Positions 1 to 12,700 of a stretch of DNA of 64,000 nucleotides are shown here, piece by piece. Under the pieces are notes generated by a model. That model made no database searches and had not been told where the DNA came from. It saw nothing but the letters and a program-made list of their open reading frames with translations. The translations under genes were made by a program, and so were the position numbers. Every line of letters starts with the position of its first letter. The first letter of the stretch is position 1. The stretch comes from Polytrichum commune. Its lineage: Eukaryota > Streptophyta > Polytrichopsida > Polytrichales > Polytrichaceae. The stretch is taken from assembly GCA_950295325.1 (NCBI GenBank), contig OX485806.1, positions 35,340,001-35,404,000 of the forward strand, written 5' to 3'.

Positions 1-2146
1 GGGGAAGGGAAGACGGGTGTGTGAAGAGAAGCTGCGAGTTAGGAGGGCAGGGTAGCCACGCTCCATCACAAGCTGAACTGCATTCTCAGGTGACTCATAA
101 GGTGCAACACACAGTGTGATCACCCCTCTTTGCGCCAAAGCGTGGCTCAAGCTGCCGCTCCCTCCCCCAACATCCAATACCACTCGGGTGTTGTCGCCTA
201 ATCTCAGATCTGGGACCAGCTGCCAAAGAAACCATCCCCTTATCATCAACTATGCGTCACTGCCCTATAAAACATGAATTCAAACTAAATATGAATAGGG
301 AAAGGTCGGGATAAAGTCTTACCTGTACCAAACGGTTGAGGTAGGCTTCTCCGCCATGTGGGTACATGGGTCCACCCGGGAGAAAGAAGATTGCAGAGGC
401 ATTCACGTACACCCAAGCTTTAGCTTGCCTTGATTGAAGCAGTGGAACATTCGGAACATTTTGCAGTCGTACCTGTGGAAAATGAGGAAGATTTGTGATA
501 CCACCTTACTTGCCTTGGTTTGTATCTGGTACCTTCTTGATGTATAAGAATGAGAAAGGATTACTCCTGACACAGGTTAGGATAGGGGGTTAAAATTAAT
601 ATAACAGGTTTTCAAACATGCAGCGCTTGACTGAAATCTGAAACAGAAAGGGAGAACAAGTCAGTTGAATCCGTTGCTGGAAGCTATGTAGATTGTCAAC
701 TTGGCGGTCTGGCCAAGGAGAATATTATGGGCTCTGATGATATTTGTTGTATGGTTGTGTTTAGTGTAATGCTTGGGTTGAAGTATTTGAACAAAATTGA
801 CAAGCTAGGGCCTGGACCCTTCAAATCAAGTAAATATATCTCTGGCTAATTGTGGTTGGAAAATTGAATCCCATGTATGTAATCGTAGTCTGAGAGGCAA
901 TTCAAAGGTTGTCGACTCGGTTGAATCGACAACAACCTGCTCGTACGAAAAACACACTCATGTCCAAAGAAAAATCCAAGCCTCCAAGTAGAGCTCCATC
1001 AATTCTATTACAGACGCAACGACTTTGCTTCTGACGAGAATGCACACCAATAGCCACCAATGCTTTCCCCCTGCCCTAGATTGGAGTGAGTTGAACAAAG
1101 CCACTGAATCAGAGGACATTGAGCTGATTCAGCTGAAATTGTAGGAAATTTTGAAGAGGCGACGCCCTCAAAATGCTCAAAAGATGATAAATTAGAAGAT
1201 GAGAAAGGCATGTGAAGTGTTCACGGTGCGAGTGGGTGGTCAGGTATGGAACTGAAATTGTAGAGTTTTTCTCTGGTGCGGTCCGAATCTCGTCAGAAGC
1301 TCAGTCGGTATGCCTCAATGTCCATGAGTCTCTTATGCAATTTGTACCTAAGCATTTGCCTGGAGTTATGTCAGTCTGGACAGCATGCAGTTGTCTGCTC
1401 TAGGAAATCTTTCACTGAATCATAACGAGGTTCTCACAGCAGAGTATGGATCATCACCATACTTCATGTTCAGAGGAAGAAACACAATACTTCATTACTC
1501 ATACTTCATTGTGTTGATTCATACCCATTCGCCATGTACAGAGTAAGAAACACAAAGTAGGCCAAAAGGCAGCGATCACCTTGAGTTGCGAATGGGGCCA
1601 CTTATATTGGCGCACATAATGTGGAGGAGCCATCACCACACAGTCGTCTGTTCTCTCCTCGGTCCCCTGCCGAGATGGGATATCATCTCGCATATTCTCT
1701 TTACATGGCACAAATGGTCTGATCACCTCTTCCTTACTCATCAATGTGGCATTCGATGTGGCCAAAGTTCTTTCGACCTCCAGCCTGGGAAAAGTGAAAT
1801 TCTCCGTAGCCAAATCCATCCTCATCAGGTGTGCTTCAGAAATGGATCCATCTGAGCTTAACAGGCCAAGTCTCTCCGCTGGGGCTCCCGGTCTAGTAGC
1901 TCTTAGTTGCCCAATGGAACTGAAAGATTGCATTTGCCTCGAGCGACCGTTTATAAACTTGTCGAGGACTCCGAACCTATAGACCTTACCCAGACTTTGG
2001 AGACGTGGATGGGATTCGTCTGCTTTGGCAACAGGGTTACAACAGGAGAGCACAAACAACAGACCCACTCCACAAAATCTCCACCAAATGATCACTTTTG
2101 AGCACTGCTGCAATGGGTATAAGTGCATTGTCACGTTCCCTGACAT
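1..2146 (-). CDS. PMT-type (DUF248) SAM-dependent methyltransferase, 5' part, cut by left edge
   Basis: The sequence shows three exons: 1580-2146, 323-472 and 1-219 (continuing off the window). All junctions are GT/AG and in phase 0, giving 312 residues. Residues 18-36 form a hydrophobic segment after a short N-terminus, as in a type II Golgi membrane protein. A paired-cysteine block starts at PCKEN (147-151) with a second Cys at 169, then a Tyr/Trp-rich stretch, an FLPGGPMYPHGG block in exon 2, and SAM motif I, VLDVGGGSGS (253-262). It ends in ERGYPALLTRSFSSHTRLPFP-type sequence typical of the plant PMT family. Family members are thought to methylate pectin or other wall polysaccharides in the Golgi; that role here is inference. 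Oddities: the usual GCGxASFG motif is GGGSGSLS, and the WY.N(V)P block is reduced. The start is the first ATG upstream of the membrane segment. The first intron is about 1.1 kb. Confidence 0.8.
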
Positions 2147-3350
2147 AATTGCCTCCTGGGGCGAACCCTACTTCTCGATAGGTTTCACATTAAGCTTGAC
2201 GGCTGTGCACCACAATATTACTCCTGAAAGTATTTGGAAATTCGTTCGACACTCAATTTTGTAGACGTGTGATACCTTTGACTTCATGCACAGGATTTGA
2301 GTCCAACCCCGAAACAATCCGTGTGCCCTGACCCCGAACCTTGACATGAGAAGCAAGGTTTTGTGATAGATATATTGAATGAGTCGTAAAGGGCACATGC
2401 AGCAATGCAATTCCATCATTCACAGCCTTGCACGAACATCCCGCAGTGCAGTTATGCACATTACATTGTTCGGATTAATTTAGTTGGCTCATTGTACACT
2501 CAGTTAACCTCTCTCCATGTCCGTCTCAGAAATCCACCAAGTATTTAATTACTTAAGAGTGGTATTCATCTCCACGGTTCTCAAACTCCTCAGGCGACTC
2601 GCGTCGCATTAGTGGCCAGACCTATTCACTCGTCATCTCTGTATGGTCAAAAGATGCTCTTGAACTGCCTTAATTGCAACTTGAAAGTTCAACATATGAT
2701 TCGCAAGAGTGCCACTCACAGACACGAGTCCGACAGACAGTCTTCTATCAAAGCCGCAATGAAACCTTATTCCTCGCCTCCACAGTGCAACAGCAGCATT
2801 TGTCACCTGATGAAGACCTGAAGAATAAGCCCCTCAAGCTCAGGAAAGCTCCCGATCGAGTGAAAAGTTGGGATGACTGCACTAAACCCTCATGCAAACA
2901 TGATGGAGACAGTTGATGAGCTTGACCATTGCATGCAAGTTGCAAGAAACGGAAATGATTTGTTGTTGTAAATGTTGTTGTTCTGATGAGGATGAAGGAC
3001 AAGTTTGCGTGGGATGCGATGATGAAGCTCATGGCAGTGTGTGTGCGACTACTAACTTACTTATACTAGGTTTTATTTATTATTATGACACCCGTATCAT
3101 GCGTATGTGCGGCAGACTCGATTCATTAATAAGTTAGCATTGATTAAGTAACTTACCAGGCTCATTGTCATCATCATCATCGTCATCATCTTCGCCGATT
3201 GAAGAGTTGGTGAGGGAGAGGTAGGTTAACTTGGAGCAAGCTTGTATGGATAGATGGATGCATTGTTGCATCCAAGCGTACCTCTCATCCATCCCAACTA
3301 GTAACTACAACAAGTAGGTACATTGATTATCTCATTTCGTGAGGGTGGGC
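2147..3350. other. Upstream region of the methyltransferase gene, no gene seen
   Basis: This stretch should contain the promoter and 5' UTR of the minus-strand methyltransferase. The small open frames here overlap each other on both strands and match nothing I know. A short (TCA)n-like tract lies at about 3168-3192. Confidence 0.5.
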
Positions 3351-4735
3351 AAATAGTGCATGTGGGAAATTATTGAAGGTGAGATTCAATTTCTTTATGC
3401 TATGAAATTAGTGCCATCAAAAGATCTAGGGTTTTGGGAGCCAAAAGCGTAAAAGTGTTGGAAAGTTATTCTCAATACACGCTCTCTTCAGTTTTAGTGT
3501 TAAGAGAGCCTTAGAATTAAGTGGCCCTGACTGTCGGGCACCTCTCCATGAGGAGTGCCCGAAACACCATGGACACAACAGGGACCCCGGAGTAACACCC
3601 GGGACTTGTGGCGCCGTTGGTGAGAAGGCCCCAGTGATCCTAATGTGCATGAGGGCCCCGGGCGTTGGGAACACCTCCCACCCACGAACATTAGAAGTCA
3701 CGAGGGTAAGGCCATGAACTATGCCTAGCTTATGCCATGTAGATTCTAGAATGCTCAAGAACACCTCAATCGAAGGTGTGAGCTAGGAGATATAGCAATT
3801 TGAGTGGGGCGTTGTCCCGGGACTGCGCCCTGGTACAGCAGTGGCCTGGGAGTGGCTCCCGGGACTGTCAAGGTTTGAACAGGCATAACTTCCTCAATAT
3901 TTGCCTGAATGACGCAAGTGAGGAGTGCATTGGCATCTATGTGAAACGTAGATGACGATGGAGTGGTTGAATGTGAGCATCAGAGATGTTACAAGGAAGT
4001 TATGGTGTTCTGAAGCTGCTGGGGGTTCTAGCCTCAGCGGCTAAGGGAAAATGTCTACTTGGCCCTAACTCTTGATAAAGAAACAAAAGGTTTCTTGACG
4101 GTGGGGTAGGGGCCCTGCCTAGAGTGCTAGAGGCTTATATGGGTGAGGTGGTGTGGCCTCACCCACCCGAGGCCAAACAACACAACCTTCATGGGCTTTG
4201 GCCCAATGTGAGGGCATAGTTGCCTAGTATGGTTCGGGTTGTTATAGTGTTACTCCGGCAATACAATGATAAACATAAGATTGGACTTTCATGAATGGAA
4301 GTCCACGTCTAAGAATTGGTTATCGATTAAGGGGTAAGTCCCAAAAGCAAAGTAGGATGGTTGGTTCCCCTCTTATGAACTATAAGGTTTGGGGTAGGAG
4401 GAGCTAACCATTAGCATGGCGGAATGCGAAGGGTTAGCACTTGTAATCCTTGCTAGAAATGAAAATCGTCAATATAGTTAAGGGGAGCTAGCGAGGGTTG
4501 CGACACTGACTAAAAATAAGAAGTATGTTCAAGCTTACCAAAAAACATTATGCACAACACAAACACCTTAGAGCACATAATTAATTTCTTGAGATGTATG
4601 GTAAAATGAACATGTGTTCCTAAATTTAGTGTCACCAAGTAAAAATTTCAACCCTCATTAATTTTTAGATTTGGCAAAATTATGTGTGTTTCGAGAATTA
4701 GTACCACACACACTAAATCGGATGATTAGTGTAGT
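3351..4735. mobile_element. Copy 1 of a short TIR element family, with a ~1 kb GC-richer insertion
   Basis: The first ~90 bases (3351-3440) match 46741-46850, and the last ~200 bases (4540-4735) match 46975-47147. The two blocks are nearly adjacent there but about 1.1 kb apart here. The outer ends are imperfect inverted repeats of each other: AAATAGTGCATGTGGG at the left, and the complement of CACACACACTAAATCGG at the right. A third member is at 37626-38052. I read this as a non-autonomous DNA transposon with a nested insertion. Confidence 0.55.
3470..4510. mobile_element. Possible solo LTR or unrelated insertion inside the TIR element
   Basis: This block interrupts the repeat described at 3351-4735 and is richer in G+C than its surroundings, with repeated GGGACTG and GGGCCCCGG-type strings. 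It carries no convincing open frame. Such composition and size fit a solo LTR, but I could not find paired TG...CA ends with a clear target duplication, so the boundaries are approximate. Confidence 0.3.
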
Positions 4736-5300
4736 CATATTTACAATGTGAGCCACAATATTCTCTAAAATTGTGGCCTAAATGGTCGGGGCCACCATGG
4801 CAACTATGTTCATGGACTACATAAGCAACAAGAGGAGAGTGAATGACAAGTTGTGATAGCAATAAAACGTCCATCTGCTATCATCAGTTATGAGACACAA
4901 ACAGTTTGCTTCGTGGATGCAAACTAAAGATTAATTGTAAATGATGAAATGTCCTCTACATGGAAAGGAAAGCACAAGAGTTGAGTTGAAAGTCCTCCAT
5001 TTAGATGAGAGACCAGTTATGGACAAATTTGCTTATACAAATCTCATTGCATTTTTTTTATGGGGCATTTGACATGCAACTTTGCCCCAACTTTGCAAGG
5101 CGGCATTCTCAATTATTTAGTATTTAGTATTTATTATTTATTATTTATTATTTATTTAAAAAGGCATTTGAATAGTTTCCTAAGTTTGCCACAAAATTAT
5201 ATTGCGCATTTTATTTTTTAGATATTGTAGCTAGCCGTCTTTTGGCAAAAGTCAAATGCCTTCCCCCTCATTGTCCTAAAACCGGGGGTTTTAACACCAC
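4736..5300. repeat. AT-rich intergenic stretch with a TTTA-type microsatellite
   Basis: There is no gene. At about 5113-5157 imperfect units of TATTTAG then TTAT repeat in tandem. Confidence 0.6.
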
Positions 5301-5319
5301 TTGAACACTCCTTAAACAT

Positions 5320-6260
5320 TATAAAATGCAAAACTCCCTACCAAAGCATGAGTTGTGCGAGACTTCAAGGATAAGTCTGATGCATGCTTGGGAATCTCAA
5401 CCCCCCAAGGCCATGCAGACATGGATCTGGAGGGCATTGAGGATGAGTCTCGACAGTGAAGAAATCGGCCATATGAAGGAAGTGGGAGGGGGAGCACTTG
5501 TCTCCTCGCTCTTCTACAGCTTCTTCTGTCTGGTATGCTCTTACATACCTCTTTCTACGCAATGCAACTTCACTAGAAGATGATTCACATGCCCTTTTCT
5601 GATGTTTGCGACAGATGGTTTCTGTCATGTTTGTGGTTCACGTCTTGCTCATTTACCCAGTTCTTTTTGTGTTTAATTTTTTGGGGGGTTGATACGCAAC
5701 AGATCATTTGTCAGCACTTGCTCACATTGCTGCGCTTCATCAGGTCGAACTTGTTAGAAATTATGAGCATCCACTCAAGCGCACCCCCCAGAAGCATGAG
5801 TATGGCAGGATCTTCCACTTTATGCAATATAGGTGTGGATCATGTGAAATCGTTGAAGGCGTTCATCTATGGAACTTACCTTGAGGAGAGAGCACTCGAG
5901 GTGGGAGCACTCAAGGGAGCAGATAGGAGCATGGCCCTGTCTGGTGAGAAGAACATCTCCACATACCTCGCATCCTGGTGGACCACTGGCGTGAACCGCC
6001 TGTTTGGAATGAATATGTCCTCTTCACCATATATATACTTCTGGATGCGCATCATGTCGAAATTGAATTCTGTAAGAGAGTCCCTCCTCACCACGTACCT
6101 GTACGAACACTTGCGCACCTGCAAGCATTTGTGCCTGGAATGTGTGCTATCCTCGTGGAACTCCCGGCTGCAGAGAGAATCTGGTTCACAAGTTATGCAG
6201 AAAAAGTTCTTGCAACTTCTGTGACTGCCAAACTTACAGTTCTGCTCTGTAAAAATTAGT
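5320..6260 (+). pseudogene. Unrecognised, possibly decayed gene fragment
   Basis: Several plus-strand frames look protein-like, but no single one spans the region. One frame is open from about 5690 to 5880 and contains HIAALHQVELVRNYEHPLK and a CGSCEIVEG string. Another, about 5978-6259, reads in part WREPPVWNEYVL. A CAG that could be an acceptor precedes the first. I do not recognise the family, so this may be a broken gene, a transposon piece or chance. Confidence 0.2.
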
Positions 6261-6820
6261 CACAAAAGGCTGAGGTACTACAAGAGAAAATTCCTATGTT
6301 TGAGCTTCCTCACAAGCATCTGTAAATGCGTTTAGCAAAGCTGTTCAAAACTCCACACTTTTCAGTCAAAAGTAGCTTAGCCACTTAGGGGTCACCATCA
6401 ATATGTGTGGCATTATGCGTGGATGCTTGGAGGATGTGGGATGGTGAAATGTACTTTAGGGTTACTTAGAACACCAGTTACTCAGTTGTTCATCTATTCA
6501 TCTAGAATGTTAAAGGTCACTCGAGACCTTCTGGTTTGAGCTACCTTAGACTCTTTGAATTCCAACAGCATACCTAAACAATTGTACATCAATCAATGTA
6601 CCTAGTACAACCATGATATGAGGCTGCTTATCTGAAACTGTGTTCTAAATTTGACATAATATTAGTAACATCTTTGAATTCATTCATCACACTCATCGAC
6701 AATGTTCCATTCCTCTATCTCCATCCCGATTCATCCTATTTGTTTGGAGGAAGAATGTGGGTTGTTTCTTTATGAACTATAATTCTATATTATCATCTTC
6801 GTGTCATATGCACATTCCTT
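6261..6820. other. Intergenic, nothing recognised
   Basis: Moderately AT-rich sequence without a supported gene or clear repeat. Confidence 0.5.
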
Positions 6821-6831
6821 GATTGAAGATA

Positions 6832-7041
6832 GACATGAAGAGTAAAATATCCATTGGTTGTGATGAGCACTCCAAAGGTTACAGATTATATGATATAATT
6901 AAGTGCAAAACATTGAGTACAGATGTGGTTTTTGTGAGAATACCAAAAAGCCAAAAGATTTGCCCAAATATAATCGTAACATCAGAGAAATGGAGAAACA
7001 ATAGCATCTTAACCAGAAATTTTGAGAAGTATAAGAGGTAA
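6832..7041 (+). mobile_element. Ty1/copia polyprotein fragment
   Basis: The 72-residue open frame starting near here contains HSKGYRLYD followed by STDVVFVRI. Together these form the signature of the region between integrase and reverse transcriptase in Ty1/copia elements (usually KGYRLYDP...SRDVVFDE). No other copia domain or LTR is seen around it, so it is a short relic. It lies just beyond the 3' end of the CoaB gene. Confidence 0.6.
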
Positions 7042-7648
7042 ATGACATTCTAAGTGTTCTATTGAATGAATGTTCTAGTTTTCCTAGGACTTTAAAAGCA
7101 GCACTTGAGAGGTATGACAGAGAGTGAGGTTTTCGCTCTCGCCAATGACTCTTCTAGGGCAAGCAAAGATGACTTTGTCACACTGCTGTGGAGGAATCCA
7201 AGCATGCTAGACAAGGCTGATTCCATGTGGGGTTATTGCCTGGTGCATTTGCCTACAACCCTTGAAGTCTACATATGATGGATTGTAGCAATACGTTTTT
7301 TTCCCAGTTCCACCGAAGAGTGGTAATGAATATTTTAACTATCTTTTCTTATCATAGCTGCTGTTCAACATGGATATAATTATGAAAATGCAATGTGGTG
7401 GGACACCTTTCCTGAGAAAAAAGCATCTTACACCAAGCCTGAGGGTAGTCAATGCAACATTTATTAACTTCAAGGTGATAGATTGCATGTACATTCGGAT
7501 TTCATGGTCAAATTACTCTAGATACTTGATCACATATTCCTTGATATCTGCTAACCTATTTCCATCAAGCAAGGTCTGCTTTCACTCCTCCATTAACCAT
7601 GACAAATACTTCAGAAATACCACTGACCTGACTTCAATAAAGTATGTG
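7042..7648. other. Downstream region of the CoaB gene, probable 3' UTR
   Basis: The minus-strand CoaB stop codon is at 7649-7651, so the 3' UTR should lie here. No clear poly(A) signal was picked out, and no other gene is supported. Confidence 0.4.
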
Positions 7649-10600
7649 CTATGCAGGTCCTGACTCCTTTGAAAATTGGGTGAAGTCTACCTTCTGCTCC
7701 ATGTTGGCTTTGATGTAGTCTGTATGTAAGGATATTAAGTGCTTTACAATTGAGATCTCAATATCAGCTTGCTCCGCTTTGCGTTCAAGCAATTTCTCAC
7801 CATCACTAGTTACAACAAATACTTTTTGTTTCCGCGTCTCAAGCTCATTTGCTATAACCGCATGCATGCCATACTTCTCCCGGGCTGCTTGAGCTTTCTT
7901 GATCAGAATCCTGGTGTCAGTTTCCAACTGCAAAAACACAGCTCACTTTTCAGCTCACTCATCACTAGTCAGCTAAACATGAATGCCACTTTAGAGTTTC
8001 AAACCTCACTCAGTACTGATGCATTCAAAGGAATCCAATGAGCTACCAGAGGAATGAAAAGCCTCCTAGAATTAACTGGTCCAAGCTTCATATTATCTTT
8101 CACAAATATTGCACCTTAATACCAAGAGATTGAAAAGTAGATGTTAAAATTCGAATGTAATAGCCTATAATAGCAGGTCATTCCCATGTCTGGCTGCTTG
8201 GACTGGACATGGACTGGACAATGGCCAGAATATGTAAACACTACATCATGTGCACACTCGCCAGAATTTCATATTGAGCTTATGCATGAAGTTGTCATAT
8301 GTGCTTCACCCATCCAGCCATGAGGACCTCCATACAAGACAATTATCAAAATATTGCACAAAAATCTTCACTTGAGAATAGTCAGTACAGTAAACTCGAC
8401 TGCAATTCACATGCTTTGTAAAACCAAAAAATTCTGAAAATTAGATATGAACTCCAGCAACCCACCTGCTGGACTCTTGTAGGCTGTCATGTTTCAGAGT
8501 GCTGAGATTAGAAAATATGAAAATACCTTAAAAGATACACAGAATGCCATGGGTGCCCAAAGGTGGCGAAGGAGCATCAACATCTTTGGAACTTGTGCTA
8601 GCTCCATTGCCATTGGACCTGCACCAGATTGAATTTTGTGCTCAACCTGCACCCACCAACAAAGGTAAAAAAATAACACACACTTGAATTACTAATTAAT
8701 ACCATGAATTACAACAATTGCACAAGCCTTCACCTTCTTTGAGTAAGAAACTATACTCACATTTAGATTCAGCCTTCAGCAAGTATGCAGAGATTGAGAC
8801 CAAGCCAAGAAGAGACTTACCATAGAATTCCAAGGTACATAGAAATCTGAAACAGCAGCTGCCTGGTAGAACATACAGTTCTGGCTCAACTGATTTAGAC
8901 TCATTGACACAATCTGAAGAATCTGTAATTCAGGAAAGTTTGCACTGTCATAAGTTGCACCAAAACTCCCAGAAAAACATTCTGACTGCTTGTAGATATT
9001 TGAGAATATCAAAATATATATACTCTTTCATTCAGGGAAAAGTATGGTCAATACAAACTTCTATCTCAACAGCAAACAATTCCTGTATTGAAAAATATAG
9101 ATTTATCCTCAACAAGTAGAAAGCCCAAACTCCATGCCAACAACTTAATACCTGCAAATATTCAAAAAGTGTTGTGTAGTGCAGATTCAAAAGAATACCA
9201 CGCTTTAAAGCCTGCAGATAAAGACAAAGTTGGCTTCATCAAATGCCACTAGAGTAACAGATGTCCACTCTCTTCCCACCTTGTTCAAGAAAAAAATATC
9301 AATTTGTGCCAAGGCTTGGCAATTAGGGTTTTGAGGGAATCCTCCTTTCAAGAAAATAATGATTGTTTTACATCTCAAGACCAACTCATGTTTGGATGAT
9401 TACCCACCTATTTTGCTTCTCAAAATTGGAAGCATGAAAAGTATTCTACAAAAATGATGCACGATTTCATAGTCACATTCATCACAGAACATGCTGTGAG
9501 GGTCAGAATTCCGAAAAGATGTTAACAGAGTTCCCTGTTATGTCTCAGAAATTCACCGTTTAGCAACATGCACAATGATCCAATGAGGAAAAATGTACAA
9601 ACCAAGTGGTGTTCGGTCACTGCCTCTTGAACTGCAGCAGCATGCCTGGAAGCAGCTGCAAGCACAAGTGTGAGACCTTTGCACTACTGTTCAAACAACA
9701 TTAAAAGAAGATGCATATGAGATGAATGAATCACACCAAATCCAGGACCACAGAAGTGTTAGTGTATTGTCCATATCCATAACAGGAGACAACTCTCAAA
9801 CCTATGTTCTGAGATTAACCATACGTGCAAAATCAAGGAGAGGTTATAATGTGTAGAGTGCATCAGAATTGACACAAGTATCTCAGGGATGCTTACGTTT
9901 TATGCCATTGTTGCCATCAGGTTCAAAACAAGTAAGAAGTGGGTCCTCTGGCAAAGATCGACAGAATGGTTGTGCAGATCCCCTGGAGCAAACAAAGAGG
10001 TTTTTCCAACATTTAAATCAGAGTCCCATTGTACGAATCACTTCATTTGACACAGCAATAGATGAACATACCAATCTCGTAATGCAATTGTGTAGAGACT
10101 GACCTTCGGTTGATGAAGATGACTGCATAGCCTTCCTTGAGAAAATATCTGCATCAGCCAGAATTTATGACCATCCTGCTTCTCTAACCATGCATTGCCT
10201 GCAAGGAGAAGGAAGAAGATGACAAAGGAAATATACTTGTTGTTCGCTGTGATCTTGCTTGCTACACATAAAGAGTTATCTTACAAACATTTATCCTACA
10301 ATGACAATGTTACACAAAAGGAATCGCAAAGAGTACACAGGTAGAGGTCAAATGAAGGAGAATGGATGTTACTCTGTGGAAGCAGCCCCACGATGCCCAG
10401 AACTGAAATTGTCAATAAATCGAACACATTTCCGCTCTAGTGGGACTGTGGTACCACCTGATGTCACACAAACAACTCTTGAACCAAGACTCTGATCCGC
10501 CATAATATCTGACACAGAAATAGATGCCACACATCAAAATGGGTTTCTCGTCTCTCAAATTTATCAAAAGAGCGGCTTCAATGAATCTCCAATCAATTAT

Positions 10601-10889
10601 GCAACAGCAACATGCTCAGGTATCTGCAAACAACACAATCCAGATACCTAGTATGTATTAACCCCAAGGTTTTGACGCATGGTTTATGTGTGTAGGCTTA
10701 GGTCTTCAATGTTTTGTAAAATATGGCCGAACATTGACATAAAGAAGATGATGAGGGTGAACCTGTGGGATGAGAGGGAATCCTGCGCTTTATAAAGTCC
10801 TCCACACTTGAAGTAATGGTATCTCGATTTTTAAGTGGAGGCGCTGAGGCAAAAAAGGCCTCTGCATTCCCTTCCTCTTCCTTGTCCAT
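7649..10889 (-). CDS. COAB: Phosphopantothenate-cysteine ligase (PPCS/CoaB), nine exons
   Basis: It joins cysteine to 4'-phosphopantothenate in coenzyme A synthesis, a cytosolic step. Exons: 10763-10889, 10373-10475, 10104-10148, 9897-9982, 9603-9655, 9152-9211, 8821-8922, 8527-8646 and 7649-7927. Phases are consistent and give 324 residues plus stop, close to the ~317 of the Arabidopsis enzyme. The product shows [12 protein letters not shown] near the N-terminus (typical of plant PPCS), [11 protein letters not shown] (46-56), [15 protein letters not shown] (63-77), [11 protein letters not shown] (179-189), QVPKM (209-213) and a C-terminal LETDTRIL...[12 protein letters not shown] block. The start is the ATG that aligns with the family; the open frame extends upstream. 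The acceptor of exon 2 (10475) was chosen for phase and lies in a poor pyrimidine context, so a few residues there are uncertain. The last ~20 residues extend beyond the usual end. Confidence 0.92.
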
Positions 10890-11340
10890 CGCTCTGCCCT
10901 TTCCCTGCAACCATAAATTCAACGCTTTGAGGAATTGAATCGCCGCAACCAACAACAGATTGGATCTCAAATTTGGCCAAACCTCCTCGGTTTTGTGCAC
11001 CCAGAACGTAAAATGCAAAGTAACTCGACGTAATAACAATACACAGGAACTAAAAATATGAGAAACCCTAAATTTCGAAACAGAGTACCAACTCGTGTTG
11101 GAAAGCTGAGCAAAGACAGCGCAAGCACTACAATGATTCTTGCTGCAAATTCGCCAAACTTACAAAATTATAGCTTTGAAAATCTCCCACGACCACTTGA
11201 TCATTCAATCGACAAGCCTAGCTGCACAATCGTTCAAAACATCATCTGAATGATTCCCAAGTTCAGACACATGAATTCAAATGCACCCACTCGGTCGTCC
11301 AAAAGGGTGTGCCGAGTGATTGACCTTGCTACTTTCCAAG
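10890..11340 (-). promoter_or_regulatory. CoaB upstream region with a telo-box
   Basis: The plus strand carries AAACCCTAA at 11063-11071, about 175 bases upstream of the chosen CoaB start. Telo-boxes of this form are common upstream of plant growth and translation genes. Activity here is inferred only. Confidence 0.35.
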
Positions 11341-12700
11341 TCAACAAATTGCATCTTTGGGATCACAATTGAAGCTCGTGTCAGATTTCCAATGTCGAAT
11401 CGCTATTTTGTTTTTTGTGCCTTTGTACCACGTCACTTCTTCAAGGTTTCAATCAACAGTCATGTGGCACTCAATACATTTTTCATGAATCTAGCAGTAC
11501 CTTCCTTGTGGTTATGGGAATACTTAGCAGCCCTTTTTTCACCGGCTACAAAGTTGAGGCATCTATACCAAATAAAATAATAAGAGACTTTGCATCTGTT
11601 TAGGAGGAGTAATAGCGGGAAATTATTTTTCATGCCAAGAGAAACAAATTCTAAGGAGAATGCAAACAATTTTTTTGTTTCATGAATATAAAAATTGCTC
11701 CAAATTTCGAAGTGTTAAAGTAAGGGTATCACATGGTTGATCTATAGGTTAACCCATAGCCACTCATGGAAATTCTAATGCTTGGTTACGACATATGTCA
11801 AAACTCTTATGAGGGTAATTAATCACAAGCAGCCATCACACAAACCTTAACTCCATTTGCCTAAATAATATAGATTTAATCCAAGTCGGCAATACATGAC
11901 CCTAGTGAGCTATTAAATGAACATGGTCGATTATGGATGCCTCAACTGTAGTAGTCATTTTGCTACAGTGAAGTGAATTGATTTACACACACTTGTTAAA
12001 AAAATTATAAATAAATAAATGATCTTTGCCTTGTAAGGTAGTGGAGTTTGAGAATTTTGGGTACCAAATTTCAAGTTTCGGAGTGGAACAAAGTAGAGGT
12101 GCTTGAAGGCGCCAACCTCCCTCCCTACCTATATGTACTTGTTTGTGTGGTTGTATGAGTGGTCCTTTTAAGCGATGGTGTTCATTTTGAGTGTATTCTC
12201 TTGTTCAAGTGGATTGGTCCAATCTTTTTGGGTGGAGAAATGCATTAGGTACTTCAAGTGTAGGATGTTTCAACGTTAATCATCTTATATGTGTGTGCAA
12301 ATTGGTGCAATTTGGGTGCACATTGATATTTAAGGGGGTTGATGCAACACTTGTTGGCCTAAGATGTTGCTAAGTGCTTGAAATGTTTGATATGTGCATG
12401 TTGATCCTCTCCTACATTTGCAAACTAAATGAACTTGGAAGCCCCTAGAGGTTTAAGGAGCTAGTGCAAATTGTTTTTGTGTAACCAATTTCAATATGTA
12501 GCCAACTTCCCCCCTTAGTTTGTGGTGTATGTGGCCACTTGTAGATTTTATTTTATTTTTTAATGTGGGGCCATTGTTCACCTTATGAAAGCATACATGT
12601 AGCCTTGGATTTCTTCCATGTACAATTAGAAGTCGCCATCCAAATTGACCAAATAGGTTATGTGCATTCACCAAATTCTCCCTTTGATTCATCTAAATGT
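11341..12700. other. Intergenic, AT-rich, no gene seen
   Basis: Only short overlapping frames occur, none recognisable. Both strands have similar random-looking open frames. Confidence 0.5.

Noticed and set aside
2913-3137. Cys-rich small protein (CCCKCCC near its start) on the plus strand
   Set aside because: The Cys residues come from TGTTGT repeats, an overlapping minus-strand frame is equally long, and there is no homology I recognise.
3426-3764. 112-codon minus-strand frame
   Set aside because: It lies in a GC-rich repetitive block, has no family motif and is explained by composition.
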